Below are positions 26,401-33,980 of a stretch of DNA of 64,000 bases, in pieces. Numbering within the stretch: position 1 is the first letter of the stretch; every line of letters begins with the position of its first letter. The position numbers and the translations under genes were made by a program. The notes beneath the pieces were generated by a model that was not told the origin of the DNA, ran no database searches, and saw nothing but the letters and a program-made list of their open reading frames with translations. The DNA comes from an uncultured Bacteroides sp. (GTDB taxonomy: Bacteria > Bacteroidota > Bacteroidia > Bacteroidales > Bacteroidaceae): positions 20,136-84,135 of the forward strand of contig NZ_OY781098.1 of the NCBI RefSeq assembly GCF_963676325.1, read 5' to 3'.

Positions 26401-28047
26401 TGCTTCATCTTCTTCAATAGAAGGGTAAATGAATTCACCGGTTTCCTTATCAAAGATTCCTATGCGCAAGAAATGAGCCCGGAACAATTGCTTTAAATCA
26501 GCCTGAATGGCAGTACCAACTGCGGAAATAATTTCGTCCGTGCTTCTCACATCCACAGGAATGGAAGCTGTAATCCGCTGACACACCTCGAGCGTGGTTC
26601 TCAGTTTCTGAGTATGCTTGCGGTTGCGAATCTTGGAACGAGAGTTAAGTACCCAGAAAAGAGCAATCAGCATAACTATACCTGTGAAAACAATTAATGA
26701 AAGAACATTCAGTTGGCGGTCTTCTTTTTCCAGTTCCTGCGAACGGCTCTCCAACTGTTTATCCTGACGTGTGTAATCAAGAATATCAAGATAAATATTT
26801 CTGTTGTAATTTGACGGAACTTTCAGCCCTAATCCGGCATAAGAAACGCTTAACTGTTCGCGGATACGGGCTATCCACTCAGGAACAGTTTTAATATTGT
26901 CTTTCGCAATCCAGGTAAGTTCAGTATAAATGGTATCCTGCTCGGAAGACAATTTCAGCTTGTGCCCAATCTCTTTCCCACCATCATAATACAATCTATG
27001 ATGTTGGTTAACGCAATCCAAAGCCTTGCTCAGTGAATCAAGTGCTTGTTTGTAATGACCGTGAATATTATAATATTTACCGATAGAGACATAAGTACCG
27101 GCTATCTGATAAATATCCTTGTATTTCTTAAACTTCTGAAGGGCCATCTGAGCAAGTTTTAATGATAACACTGTATCAGAAGCAGCAACTTCGGTCTTCT
27201 GGGAATGGTAGTAATTATTCAGATCCTGAATTGCCCGTGGGCGTTCATAATATATCTGATTAAAACTGGTTTTATTATTCAGCAACGAGGCTATTCCCTG
27301 AATGCTGTTTGCTTCAAAATAGATGTAATTATTACGACTCAGCATCCAGCAATTGAACAGCTCGTCAAAAGCACTGACGCTTTTCTGCTGCACATTGTTC
27401 TTCTCAAATAGTTCGGCAGAACCTTTGATGTAGTAGTAATACAATGTCTGTGCTGTATCACCGGCCAAATCGGAATCACCAACCTGATTGACAGACTGAA
27501 TGGCTTCCTTTTCCTGCTGCAGATAATAATAGTAAATGGAAGATACGATAAAAAACTCGGAGCGGGCATAGTTCAGACGCTTCTTTTCGTGCACATCTAC
27601 AAAGACCGACTGATCTTCATCAATACGCTTCATCCGTCGGACAGCACTATTCCGGCAATCATAATACTCTTTGTTCATGGATGTGCGCTGATAGATTTTC
27701 ATCAGCCCGATATCGGCAATGACCAACTCCAGTTCGTTCTGAGTAATATCGTACACCTTTTTATAATATTTCTCGGCAGTATCAAAATCCATGCGCATAA
27801 AAGCACAGAATCCCAGATTATTGCAGGCTTCAGCTTTCCCCTGATCATACAAATCAGCCTTATTATATGCAAGAAGAGCCTCCTTATATGAAATGTCAAG
27901 CCTCTTGTATCGCATGTCATATGATCGCTGGTTAAGCGAATCCAGCAGACGAACCTCATGTGCGGAAGGGGTTTCCGTACATGAATAATTCACTGAGAAC
28001 ATCAGTATGGCAGCAATAAAAGGAAATATGTTGCGCAGTTTACTCAT
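23473..28047 (-). CDS. Double sensor histidine-kinase-like protein
   Basis: 1524 residues made of two related halves. First half: lipoprotein-type signal (FSVNYSC), a TPR-like helical region (about 30-400), a membrane segment (447-466), a GAF-like domain and a kinase core with intact ATP-binding boxes (NTLTENARKY 759-768, DTGRGI, KGSGFGL), but Tyr650 at the His position. Second half: an internal lipobox-like segment ending at Cys899, a periplasmic helical region, a membrane segment (about 1054-1077), another GAF-like domain, and His1293 in KHETIYYP with degraded ATP boxes. Such DUF5112/DUF5113-type sensors occur in Bacteroides. The ligand is unknown; the likely partner is the next gene. Confidence 0.88.
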   Translation of the reverse strand: MSKLRNIFPFIAAILMFSVNYSCTETPSAHEVRLLDSLNQRSYDMRYKRLDISYKEALLAYNKADLYDQGKAEACNNLGFCAFMRMDFDTAEKYYKKVYDITQNELELVIADIGLMKIYQRTSMNKEYYDCRNSAVRRMKRIDEDQSVFVDVHEKKRLNYARSEFFIVSSIYYYYLQQEKEAIQSVNQVGDSDLAGDTAQTLYYYYIKGSAELFEKNNVQQKSVSAFDELFNCWMLSRNNYIYFEANSIQGIASLLNNKTSFNQIYYERPRAIQDLNNYYHSQKTEVAASDTVLSLKLAQMALQKFKKYKDIYQIAGTYVSIGKYYNIHGHYKQALDSLSKALDCVNQHHRLYYDGGKEIGHKLKLSSEQDTIYTELTWIAKDNIKTVPEWIARIREQLSVSYAGLGLKVPSNYNRNIYLDILDYTRQDKQLESRSQELEKEDRQLNVLSLIVFTGIVMLIALFWVLNSRSKIRNRKHTQKLRTTLEVCQRITASIPVDVRSTDEIISAVGTAIQADLKQLFRAHFLRIGIFDKETGEFIYPSIEEDEAIENELVGDNFIKSSFNLYLPEEESPVGVIELYTRHKMTKDEKALMNVIAPYIAWTLGNGLTFISLGDERIRLEKQRYVYEQHIADNKRQNLIKKACMAIVYGITPYMDRIINEVNKLTTRGFLNDETIKYEKYQYIDELVTKINEYNDILALWIKMKQGSLNLNIENFELNELFELLAKGRKTFEMKQQTFNVEPTNANVKADKALTMFMINTLTENARKYTPKGGTINVSARAEEDYVEISVLDTGRGISAEDVARILGEKVYDSSQIGMESTDKEELFKNKGSGFGLINCKGIIEKYRKTNDLFKVCEFNIESIPGNGSRFYFRLPSGVRKTLGILVCVLLTAGFSSCGKPVKPAPKDSRSKENVSSQYRKDYDKLLNEASLYADTVYYCNVIENYPLALQYADSAISRLNKHYAKYTRKPRYFMTLKGQGTSAEINWWNGMLNSDYYVILDIRNEAAVAFLALKQWDNYQYNNTAYSRLYKLVSEDYSLEEYCRNLEHSTNNKVVAVILCILLLIIFFIGYYLLFIRKRLINRWNLEQVLEINKQVLASSSTLKDIPRHIVDNCFDGINELLTIDMLSIGVYNEDNHKMEFAYNPHQLEWNDTSVEIQGEQETLTEVMQRCFNTQKYTTGKLKSLPFYNNDLYDIYVQALPLMVEVGETHRCVGVLAFLKQEDSEQENERLLIELITNYVAIVVFNAVVKLATKYRDIESAEEDTHRASWEDSLLHVQNMVLDNCLSTIKHETIYYPSKIKNIIDKLAKQQHTPAEENEHIETISELIDYYKGIFTILSSCAARQLEEVTFRRGIVETDDLLAYAQKYFTKISKRMQSPVRFSTEGSGMKVTGDVIQLRFLFENLIDECLSVPEEGEVILEAKADGEFVRFLFTDRRREKTVEELNQLFYPDLARMTASEDGKLKGTEYLICKQIIRDHDEFAGQRGCRINAEPSPEGGFTVYFTLPKKRESLGKAKSNVLN

Positions 28048-28066
28048 TTAATATGCATATTTCTCA

Positions 28067-28074
28067 CAAATATA
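28067..28074 (-). promoter_or_regulatory. Promoter -7 element for the double sensor kinase gene
   Basis: TATATTTG on the minus strand, about 20 bp before the ATG. Confidence 0.6.
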
Positions 28075-28165
28075 GATAGTTTTAAAGTAATATTTACCTG
28101 ATATCAGACTTAATGCAAGTTAAATGTTATGAAACATTTCATATAATGTTTTATATTCATTTTGG

Positions 28166-28189
28166 TATATCCCTATATTGTGGGATATA
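28166..28189. promoter_or_regulatory. Inverted repeat TATATCCC-N8-GGGATATA
   Basis: Perfect 8-bp arms. A related half-site, TATTGTATGGGAT, recurs at 28207-28219 next to the -33 region of the small-RNA promoter. It could be an operator for the response regulator encoded at 22618; this is inference. Confidence 0.4.
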
Positions 28190-28241
28190 TAATTCATAAA
28201 AATACCTATTGTATGGGATTGTACAACAACTTTAAACCCTG

Positions 28242-28249
28242 TATCTTTG
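28242..28249 (+). promoter_or_regulatory. Promoter of candidate small RNA
   Basis: TATCTTTG (-7) with TTG at 28219-28221 as the -33 element, spaced by 20 bp, matching the Bacteroides promoter layout. Confidence 0.6.
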
Positions 28250-28255
28250 CAATAT

Positions 28256-28349
28256 AATTTTTAATATTAGTCATAATTTTATTACGTAGCCATTTATTAA
28301 ATAAAAAAATGGGATTCTCTCATCGAAGTGATTCGCTGAGAGTTTTTTT
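28256..28349 (+). ncRNA. Candidate small RNA of about 94 nt
   Basis: Defined by a good promoter and a good terminator with no gene between. The start is estimated as 7 nt after the -7 element. The 5' part is AU-rich and the 3' end is the terminator hairpin. A 27-codon ORF (28309-28392) begins inside it but runs past the terminator, so it is probably not translated. The family is not recognised. Confidence 0.5.
28317..28349 (+). terminator. Orphan rho-independent terminator
   Basis: Arms CTCTCATCGAA and TTCGCTGAGAG (one mismatch) close a GTGA tetraloop, followed by seven T. No + strand gene precedes it. Confidence 0.8.
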
Positions 28350-28444
28350 ATATAAAGCCAATTTAAATACAAAAGTGAAATTGTTTTTTTGAAAGATTGA
28401 AGAAAAATAATCTGTCACAAGTTCTTCCCTAAGCTGTTTTTTAT

Positions 28445-28452
28445 TACCTTTG
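28445..28452 (+). promoter_or_regulatory. Promoter -7 element for ThrE-type operon
   Basis: TACCTTTG, about 78 bp before the ATG at 28530. Confidence 0.6.
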
Positions 28453-28529
28453 CGCCCGAAAATACAGACCTTTTTTAAAATCAAAATCGATACTTGAAAT
28501 CCGTAAAATTAAATAATTAGTTTAACTAT

Positions 28530-29303
28530 ATGGACATTCATTTAGAACTCAAAGAGTTATCGAAATTCTTATCTGACTACTCTACCAGCCTGATGGCTGT
28601 AGGAGTGCACACATCTCGTATTGTGCGCAACACTGCGCGTATAGCTGAGTCTTTTGGCTTTTTTGTTGATATGACAATCTTTCAAAAGACAATTATCATG
28701 ACCTTGCGAGACAAGGACAACACTCATTCCTACAGTACAGTGAATAAAATCAAGCCAATGGCTCTGAATTTTGAGATTAACTCTCGCTTAAGTTCTCTCA
28801 GTTGGGAAGCTTATGATGAACATCTGACTCTGGATGAATTGAGAACAAAGTATCAGGAAATAGTCAGCAATCCACGTATGAGTAAATGGATGGTTCTTTT
28901 CCTTGTATCATGTGCCAATGCTTCTTTCTGCCGCTTGTTTACTGGCGACTGGCAAGCTATGGCTATTGTTTTCATAGCAACATTGGTAGGATTCTTTGTT
29001 CGTCAGAAAATGATGGAGAAACATCTCAATCACCTGTTCGTATTTGTAGTGTCATCGTTTGTAGCTTCAATGATAGGCTGTACTGCCGTAATCTATAATA
29101 TAGGAACTACACCGCAGATTGCATTAGGTACCAGTATTCTTTATCTTGTTCCCGGGGTTCCTTTGATTAACGGAATTATTGATATAATTGAAGGACACGT
29201 TCTGGCTGGAGTATCCCGTCTGATTAACGCTGCATTATTAATTATCTGCCTTTCAATTGGCTTGTCACTAACATTATTGCTATTAGGAGTACAAACATTA
29301 TGA
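28530..29303 (+). CDS. Threonine/serine exporter subunit, ThrE N-terminal half (DUF1212)
   Basis: A 257-residue inner-membrane protein. The first 115 residues are the cytoplasmic DUF1212 region (MAVGVHTSRIVRNTARIAESFG). Five hydrophobic segments follow, with the family motif LYLVPGVPLINGIIDIIEGH. In Corynebacterium ThrE both halves are one protein; here the second half is the next gene, whose ATG overlaps this stop by 4 bp. The pair probably exports threonine, serine or similar small compounds; the substrate is not shown by the sequence. Confidence 0.9.
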   Translation: MDIHLELKELSKFLSDYSTSLMAVGVHTSRIVRNTARIAESFGFFVDMTIFQKTIIMTLRDKDNTHSYSTVNKIKPMALNFEINSRLSSLSWEAYDEHLTLDELRTKYQEIVSNPRMSKWMVLFLVSCANASFCRLFTGDWQAMAIVFIATLVGFFVRQKMMEKHLNHLFVFVVSSFVASMIGCTAVIYNIGTTPQIALGTSILYLVPGVPLINGIIDIIEGHVLAGVSRLINAALLIICLSIGLSLTLLLLGVQTL

Positions 29304-29818
29304 TAAACTTTGAATTATTGCAAGCCATAATCTTTGATGGCTGTTTTGCCGCTGTAGCTTCAGTGGGATTTGCCGTTATCTCTAATCCTCAACGAAATGC
29401 AATCTGGGTTTCTGCAGTTTTAGCAGCTATCGGTCATGGATTACGTTATTGCTTACTGCACAGCACTTCTATTGATATTGCATCTGCATCTTTTATTGCT
29501 GCATTCTCTATCGGTCTGCTTAGTATTGTTTTTGCAAAGAAGATTCACTGTCCGGCAGAAGTTTTCTCTTTCCCTTCATTATTACCAATGATCCCGGGAA
29601 TGTTTGCTTATAAAACTATCCTCTATCTTGTGAAATTCATCCAATGTAAAGATGACACAGCTTCAGTTGATATACTTGTTGCCATCTTCAGAAATGGTGT
29701 AACTGCCACATTTATTATGTTTGCACTTGTTGTAGGCGTTGCTATGCCGATGTTTATATTCCACAAACAAACATTCACTGTAACACGCATTCTGAAACTG
29801 GTAAAGAAAAGTAATTAA
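29300..29818 (+). CDS. Threonine/serine exporter subunit, ThrE C-terminal half (DUF3815)
   Basis: A 172-residue membrane protein with about five segments. It has the ThrE_2 pattern: NPQRNAIWVSAVLAAIGHGLRY near the start and FSFPSLLPMIPGMFAYKT in the middle. It is translationally coupled to the upstream half by an ATGA overlap, consistent with a 1:1 complex. A strong terminator follows at 29876. Confidence 0.9.
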   Translation: MINFELLQAIIFDGCFAAVASVGFAVISNPQRNAIWVSAVLAAIGHGLRYCLLHSTSIDIASASFIAAFSIGLLSIVFAKKIHCPAEVFSFPSLLPMIPGMFAYKTILYLVKFIQCKDDTASVDILVAIFRNGVTATFIMFALVVGVAMPMFIFHKQTFTVTRILKLVKKSN

Positions 29819-29875
29819 GAAAATCACCAACCCGGTTTATTCAGGGTTAGTCTGATATTCTCAAAATAAGAATTG

Positions 29876-29917
29876 AAAGTTCCCTTAACGAGTTTGTTCG
29901 TTACGGGAACTTTTTTT
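29876..29917 (+). terminator. Terminator of ThrE-type operon
   Basis: AAAGTTCCC and TAACGA arms pair with TCGTTA and GGGAACTTT (one internal mismatch), followed by a run of seven T. Confidence 0.88.
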
Positions 29918-29992
29918 ATGTCCGTTCGGAAGCTAATATAAAGGTTATAAATTAATAAATTTTAATTTAATATTTAAACTTATCAGGCAGAA

Positions 29993-30031
29993 ATCTGTTA
30001 TTTAGAATAATATATTAAAAAGATAACAGAT
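29993..30031 (+). promoter_or_regulatory. Hairpin immediately before the gpmA start codon
   Basis: ATCTGTTAT (29993-30001) and ATAACAGAT (30023-30031) are perfect 9-bp arms around a 21-nt AU-rich loop. The 3' arm touches the ATG at 30032 and covers the ribosome-binding region. It could influence translation. Confidence 0.45.
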
Positions 30032-30721
30032 ATGAAAAAACTTATATTGATAAGACACGGTGAAAGTGATTGGAATAAACAAAATAGATTCACAGGATGG
30101 ACTGATGTTGATTTAAGCGAGAAGGGAGAAAATGAAGCCAGAGAGGCAGGTAAAAGAATGAAAGAAGCGGGAATAAGTTTCGATATAGCTTATTCCTCTG
30201 TACTGAAGCGGGCAATCAGGACTCAACATATATTACAAGAGGAGACTGACTTATTATGGGTGCCCGAAGTTCATAACTGGAGGCTAAATGAACGTCATTA
30301 TGGTGCGTTACAAGGACTAAATAAAGCTGAAACAGCTCAAAAATACGGAGATGATCAGGTACATATATGGCGCAGAAGTTTCAATATAGCTCCTCCTCTA
30401 CTGGAAGCGGATGATGAACGCTGTGCCTCAAAGGAAGCAAAATATAAAGGCATTGAGCCGGCCATTATTCCATTAGGTGAATCTCTTGAAGTGACTATTA
30501 AGCGTGTGTTGCCTTTTTGGCAGGATTATATAGCACCTTCTTTACTGGAAGGAAAAACTGTTTTGGTTACTGCGCATGGAAACAGTTTGAGGGCATTGAT
30601 TAAGTATCTTGATAATATCAGTGATGATGATATTGCTAATTTAGAAATTCCTACAGGAGTTCCTCTGATTTACGAATTGGATGATAATCTGAGGCCGACG
30701 AATCATTATTATCTGAAATAG
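30032..30721 (+). CDS. gpmA: 2,3-bisphosphoglycerate-dependent phosphoglycerate mutase
   Basis: A 229-residue glycolytic enzyme that interconverts 3- and 2-phosphoglycerate. The phospho-His9 motif LIRHGESDWN, the RFTGWTDVDLSEKG loop, ERHYGALQGLNK and the second catalytic His in VTAHGNSLRALIKYL are all present. It is slightly shorter than the E. coli enzyme, with the shortening at the C-terminus. It stands alone, converging on the KDPG aldolase gene with a shared terminator between. Confidence 0.95.
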   Translation: MKKLILIRHGESDWNKQNRFTGWTDVDLSEKGENEAREAGKRMKEAGISFDIAYSSVLKRAIRTQHILQEETDLLWVPEVHNWRLNERHYGALQGLNKAETAQKYGDDQVHIWRRSFNIAPPLLEADDERCASKEAKYKGIEPAIIPLGESLEVTIKRVLPFWQDYIAPSLLEGKTVLVTAHGNSLRALIKYLDNISDDDIANLEIPTGVPLIYELDDNLRPTNHYYLK

Positions 30722-30820
30722 AAAGAATCATCAGAAAAAAGCAAACCACCGGGGTTATGATTCATTATTGAACCTATCCCGATGGCTTACCCCCCTTTAA
30801 ACAATTTAAACAAAAATAAT

Positions 30821-30868
30821 AAACATAAATACCCCTTATTGACTAAACCTTTCAGGGGTATTCGTTTA
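30821..30868. terminator. Bidirectional terminator between gpmA and the KDPG aldolase gene
   Basis: AATACCCCT (30828-30836) and AGGGGTATT (30854-30862), extended by AAAC/GTTT flanks and followed by T-rich sequence on both strands. Confidence 0.75.
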
Positions 30869-30894
30869 TTTTGATAAATTAAAAACTTACCAAA

Positions 30895-31566
30895 TTATTT
30901 GCGAGCTTCGGCAATATATCCGAAAGCTTCCTGACATTTAGCTGAAACCCATGCCCAATCCTGAGCAGCAACTACTTCTTTTGGGAAAAGATTAGATCCC
31001 ATACCTACGCAAGTTACACCAGCTTTAATCCATGCAGTAAGGTTTTCTTTTGTTGGTTCAACACCACCGGTAACCATTAACATTGACCAAGGCATTGGAG
31101 CTTTTACGTTCTTAACGAATGAAGGGCCACCAACATTACCTGCAGGGAATACTTTGCAAAGATCACATCCTACTTCCTGTGCAAAACCAATTTCTGATAC
31201 AGAACCGCATCCTGGAGTATAAGGAACTGAACGACGATTACAAACTTTTGCAATCTCTGGGTTGAACAATGGTCCAACAATAAAGTTTGCACCTAACTGA
31301 AGATACAAAGCAGCTGTAGCTGGATCGATAATAGAACCAATACCAAGAATCATTTCAGGACATTCTTTAGCAGCCCATTTTACTAGCTCTGCGAATACGT
31401 CCTGTGCAAAATCGCCACGGTTAGTGAATTCGAAAGCACGAACACCACCTTCATAACATGCTTTTACTACATTCTTTGCTACTTCAACATCTTTGTTATA
31501 GAAAACGGGAACCATCCCTGTGCTTGACATTGCGTTAAGCACTTGTATTTTAGAAAATCTTGCCAT
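30895..31566 (-). CDS. eda: KDPG / 4-hydroxy-2-oxoglutarate aldolase
   Basis: A 223-residue class I aldolase that splits 2-keto-3-deoxy-6-phosphogluconate into pyruvate and glyceraldehyde-3-phosphate. Schiff-base Lys138 lies in CDLCKVFPAGNVGG; the catalytic Glu is in VRAFEFTNRGD; GIGSIIDP and MVTGGVEPTKENL complete the family pattern. It starts 22 bp after the stop of the KDG kinase gene, so the two are co-transcribed and perform consecutive steps of hexuronate breakdown. Confidence 0.94.
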   Translation of the reverse strand: MARFSKIQVLNAMSSTGMVPVFYNKDVEVAKNVVKACYEGGVRAFEFTNRGDFAQDVFAELVKWAAKECPEMILGIGSIIDPATAALYLQLGANFIVGPLFNPEIAKVCNRRSVPYTPGCGSVSEIGFAQEVGCDLCKVFPAGNVGGPSFVKNVKAPMPWSMLMVTGGVEPTKENLTAWIKAGVTCVGMGSNLFPKEVVAAQDWAWVSAKCQEAFGYIAEARK

Positions 31567-31588
31567 TTTATTTTATTATTATAGTCAA

Positions 31589-32632
31589 TTAACGAGAAAC
31601 ACGACCTGAACCATCACCCTTCATCAAGTTCTCAACTTCAGAAACAGTAACTAAATTGAAGTCACCATAGATTGTATGTTTCAGACAAGAAGCTGCAACT
31701 GCAAATTCCAAAGCTTTTTGATCATCTTTTGGATAAGAGATCAATCCGTAGATAAGACCACCCATGAATGAGTCACCACCACCAACACGGTCAACAATAT
31801 GAGTAATATCATATCTCTTAGATTGTTTCAATGAACCGTCAGAGTAAAGAACACCACCCCAAGTATTGTGGTTAGCATTGATTGAACCACGAAGAGTAAC
31901 AATAACCTTCTTAGCACGTGGGAATTTAGCCATCATCTGAGTACATACTGATTCAAATTCAGCAGCATTAACTTCACCTTTTGTATCAGCTACATCAAAA
32001 CCTTCTGGTTTAACACCAAATACTTTTTCGCAGTCTTCTTCGTTACCAAGGATAACATCGCAACCTTCTACTAAAGCAGGCATAACTTCAGATGCAGTTT
32101 TACCATATTTCCAAAGGTTTTTACGGAAGTTCAAGTCGGTAGAAACAGTAACACCCATTTCGTTTGCAACTTTGATTGCTTCAAGACAAGCGTCAGCAGC
32201 ACCTTGTGACAAAGCAGGAGTAATACCAGTCCAGTGGAACCACTCAGCATCTTTAAATACTTCCTTCCAGTTAATCATTCCCGGTTGGATAGTTGAAATA
32301 GAAGAGTTGGCACGGTCATAAACTACTTTTGAAGCACGAGCAACAGCACCTGTTTCAAGGAAATAAATACCTACACGGTCACCACCGAAGATAATTTCTT
32401 TAGTTCCAACGCTGTGTGAACGAAGGTCCATGATGCAAGATTCTGCGATGTCATTTTTAGGTAGGCGAGTCACAAATTCAGTTTCCAAGCCATAGTTTGC
32501 CAAAGAAACAGCAACATTTGCTTCTCCACCACCAAATGTAGCATTAAATTCTTTTGCTTGTGAAAATCTTAAATAACCAGGAGTTGCCAAACGCAACATA
32601 ATTTCCCCAAAAGTAACAACTTTCTTTCCCAT
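31589..32632 (-). CDS. kdgK: 2-keto-3-deoxygluconate kinase (PfkB family)
   Basis: A 347-residue sugar kinase. PfkB signature 1 is seen as FGGGEANVAVSLANYG near residue 30, and signature 2 as VGGGDSFMGGLIYG with catalytic Asp287. Pairing with KDPG aldolase and a LacI regulator plus altronate dehydratase makes 2-keto-3-deoxygluconate the likely substrate; the fold alone does not prove it. Its promoter lies at 32775-32782, giving a leader of about 140 nt. Confidence 0.9.
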   Translation of the reverse strand: MGKKVVTFGEIMLRLATPGYLRFSQAKEFNATFGGGEANVAVSLANYGLETEFVTRLPKNDIAESCIMDLRSHSVGTKEIIFGGDRVGIYFLETGAVARASKVVYDRANSSISTIQPGMINWKEVFKDAEWFHWTGITPALSQGAADACLEAIKVANEMGVTVSTDLNFRKNLWKYGKTASEVMPALVEGCDVILGNEEDCEKVFGVKPEGFDVADTKGEVNAAEFESVCTQMMAKFPRAKKVIVTLRGSINANHNTWGGVLYSDGSLKQSKRYDITHIVDRVGGGDSFMGGLIYGLISYPKDDQKALEFAVAASCLKHTIYGDFNLVTVSEVENLMKGDGSGRVSR

Positions 32633-32763
32633 AATTCTGTATTCTATTTAAAATAAATAATTAATATTTTTGTCTTTCAGATTATAATATGTAATACACG
32701 TTGTATTCAAACCATTATGAATAAGTAGTTTAGTATAATATTACTCTTCTAATCGCTCAACTC

Positions 32764-32775
32764 GTGTACGTGCAC
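32764..32775. promoter_or_regulatory. Candidate LacI-family operator 1
   Basis: GTGTACGTGCAC, a near-palindrome with one mismatched pair. It touches the -7 element of the kdgK promoter. It shares the GTG/CAC ends with a second site at 32849. Confidence 0.4.
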
Positions 32776-32782
32776 AAAGATA
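32775..32782 (-). promoter_or_regulatory. Promoter -7 element for kdgK-eda
   Basis: TATCTTTG on the minus strand, with TTTG at 32801-32804 as -33 element and an 18-bp spacer. Confidence 0.65.
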
Positions 32783-32812
32783 CGAATATTTTCGTAATTA
32801 CAAAAATTGTTA

Positions 32813-32820
32813 TATATTTG
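32813..32820 (+). promoter_or_regulatory. Promoter -7 element for the LacI regulator gene
   Basis: TATATTTG, about 60 bp before the ATG at 32882. Confidence 0.6.
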
Positions 32821-32848
32821 CGAAGAAAAAAAATAATTTATTATTGTG

Positions 32849-32860
32849 TCCGAACACGAA
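32849..32860. promoter_or_regulatory. Candidate LacI-family operator 2
   Basis: GTGTCCGAACAC, with outer GTGT/ACAC arms, just downstream of the regulator's own promoter. Its centre is about 85 bp from operator 1. Confidence 0.4.
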
Positions 32861-32881
32861 TAACCAATTGGTAATTAAGCT

Positions 32882-33952
32882 ATGAATGAATTGCCGGAAA
32901 GAATACGAATAAAAGATATAGCACGCTTAGCCGATGTATCAGTTGGTACAGTGGATCGCGTGATTCATGGACGGAGTGGAGTATCTGAAAGTAGTAAAAA
33001 AAGGGTTGAAGAGATTTTAAAACAATTGGATTATCAACCTAATATGTATGCCAGTGCTCTTGCCTCGAATAAGAAATATCTGTTTATCTGTTTACTGCCA
33101 CAACATCTGGAAGGTGAATACTGGACTGCTGTAGAAAAAGGATTAAATGATGCTGTAACTGCTTACTCTGATTTTAATCTTTCCATGAAGTTGTATTATT
33201 ATGATCCTTACGATTATACATCTTTTATATCTGCCGGAAAAGAAATAATTGCAGAAACTCCTGATGGGGTGTTAATAGCTCCTACTGTTTTTGAGTTTAC
33301 CCGTAAATTTACAGACCAGCTTTCAGGGCTCTCTATACCTTATATATTTATAGACTCAAATATTCCGGATTTACATCCTTTGGCCTTTTATGGTCAGAAC
33401 TCTGAAAGGAGTGGTTATTTTGCTGCAAAGATGCTAATGTTGATGGCGGGAAAGACTGAAGAGATTGCCATCTTCCGTCAGATTAAAGAAGGAATTATTG
33501 GATCAAATCAGCAGGAGAACAGGGAAAAAGGTTTCAGAACCTACATGAATGAACATTTCCCATCGTGTCATATTGCAGAATTAAACCTTCAGCCAAAGTC
33601 TCCTAATGAAGACGAGCAGTTACTTGATGCTTTCTTTGAAGAGCATCCTTCATTGACTTGCGGGATAACCTTTAATTCGAAAGTTCATATTGTCGGTGAA
33701 TATCTGGAAGAAAAGAATATTAAGAAATTAAATCTGATAGGATACGATTTACTGGAGCGGAATGTTACTTGCCTAAAGAACGGTTCAGTATCAATGCTGA
33801 TTGCTCAGCAACCTGAAATACAAGGATATAATAGTATCAAGGCATTATGTGATCAGTTGATCTTTAAAAAAGAAGTTAACACCATTAACTATATGCCAAT
33901 TGATTTGTTAACTGCTGAGACTGTGGACTTTTATCTTGATTTTCAAAAATAA
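32882..33952 (+). CDS. LacI-family transcriptional regulator of hexuronate genes
   Basis: A 356-residue regulator. The N-terminal helix-turn-helix and hinge (residues about 7-60: IRIKDIARLADVSVGTVDRVIHG, KRVEEILKQLDYQPN) are followed by a periplasmic-binding-protein-like sensor domain. It is divergent from kdgK-eda and directly upstream of the altronate dehydratase gene, and candidate operators lie at both promoters. The likely effector is a hexuronate-pathway intermediate; this is inferred from context only. Confidence 0.92.
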   Translation: MNELPERIRIKDIARLADVSVGTVDRVIHGRSGVSESSKKRVEEILKQLDYQPNMYASALASNKKYLFICLLPQHLEGEYWTAVEKGLNDAVTAYSDFNLSMKLYYYDPYDYTSFISAGKEIIAETPDGVLIAPTVFEFTRKFTDQLSGLSIPYIFIDSNIPDLHPLAFYGQNSERSGYFAAKMLMLMAGKTEEIAIFRQIKEGIIGSNQQENREKGFRTYMNEHFPSCHIAELNLQPKSPNEDEQLLDAFFEEHPSLTCGITFNSKVHIVGEYLEEKNIKKLNLIGYDLLERNVTCLKNGSVSMLIAQQPEIQGYNSIKALCDQLIFKKEVNTINYMPIDLLTAETVDFYLDFQK

Positions 33953-33980
33953 AATTATTATAATAGAATATAAAAGAAGA

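Larger units (their letters stand above)
28048..28529. other. Divergent intergenic region with candidate regulatory RNA
   Basis: About 480 bp between the sensor kinase (-) and the ThrE-type operon (+). It contains a kinase promoter, an inverted repeat at 28166-28189, a complete promoter-plus-terminator unit (28219-28349) and the ThrE promoter at 28445. Confidence 0.8.

Noticed and set aside
28309..28392. 27-codon ORF starting inside the candidate small RNA
   Set aside because: It runs through the terminator stem and T-tract, so it would be translated only from read-through RNA. No family resemblance was seen.
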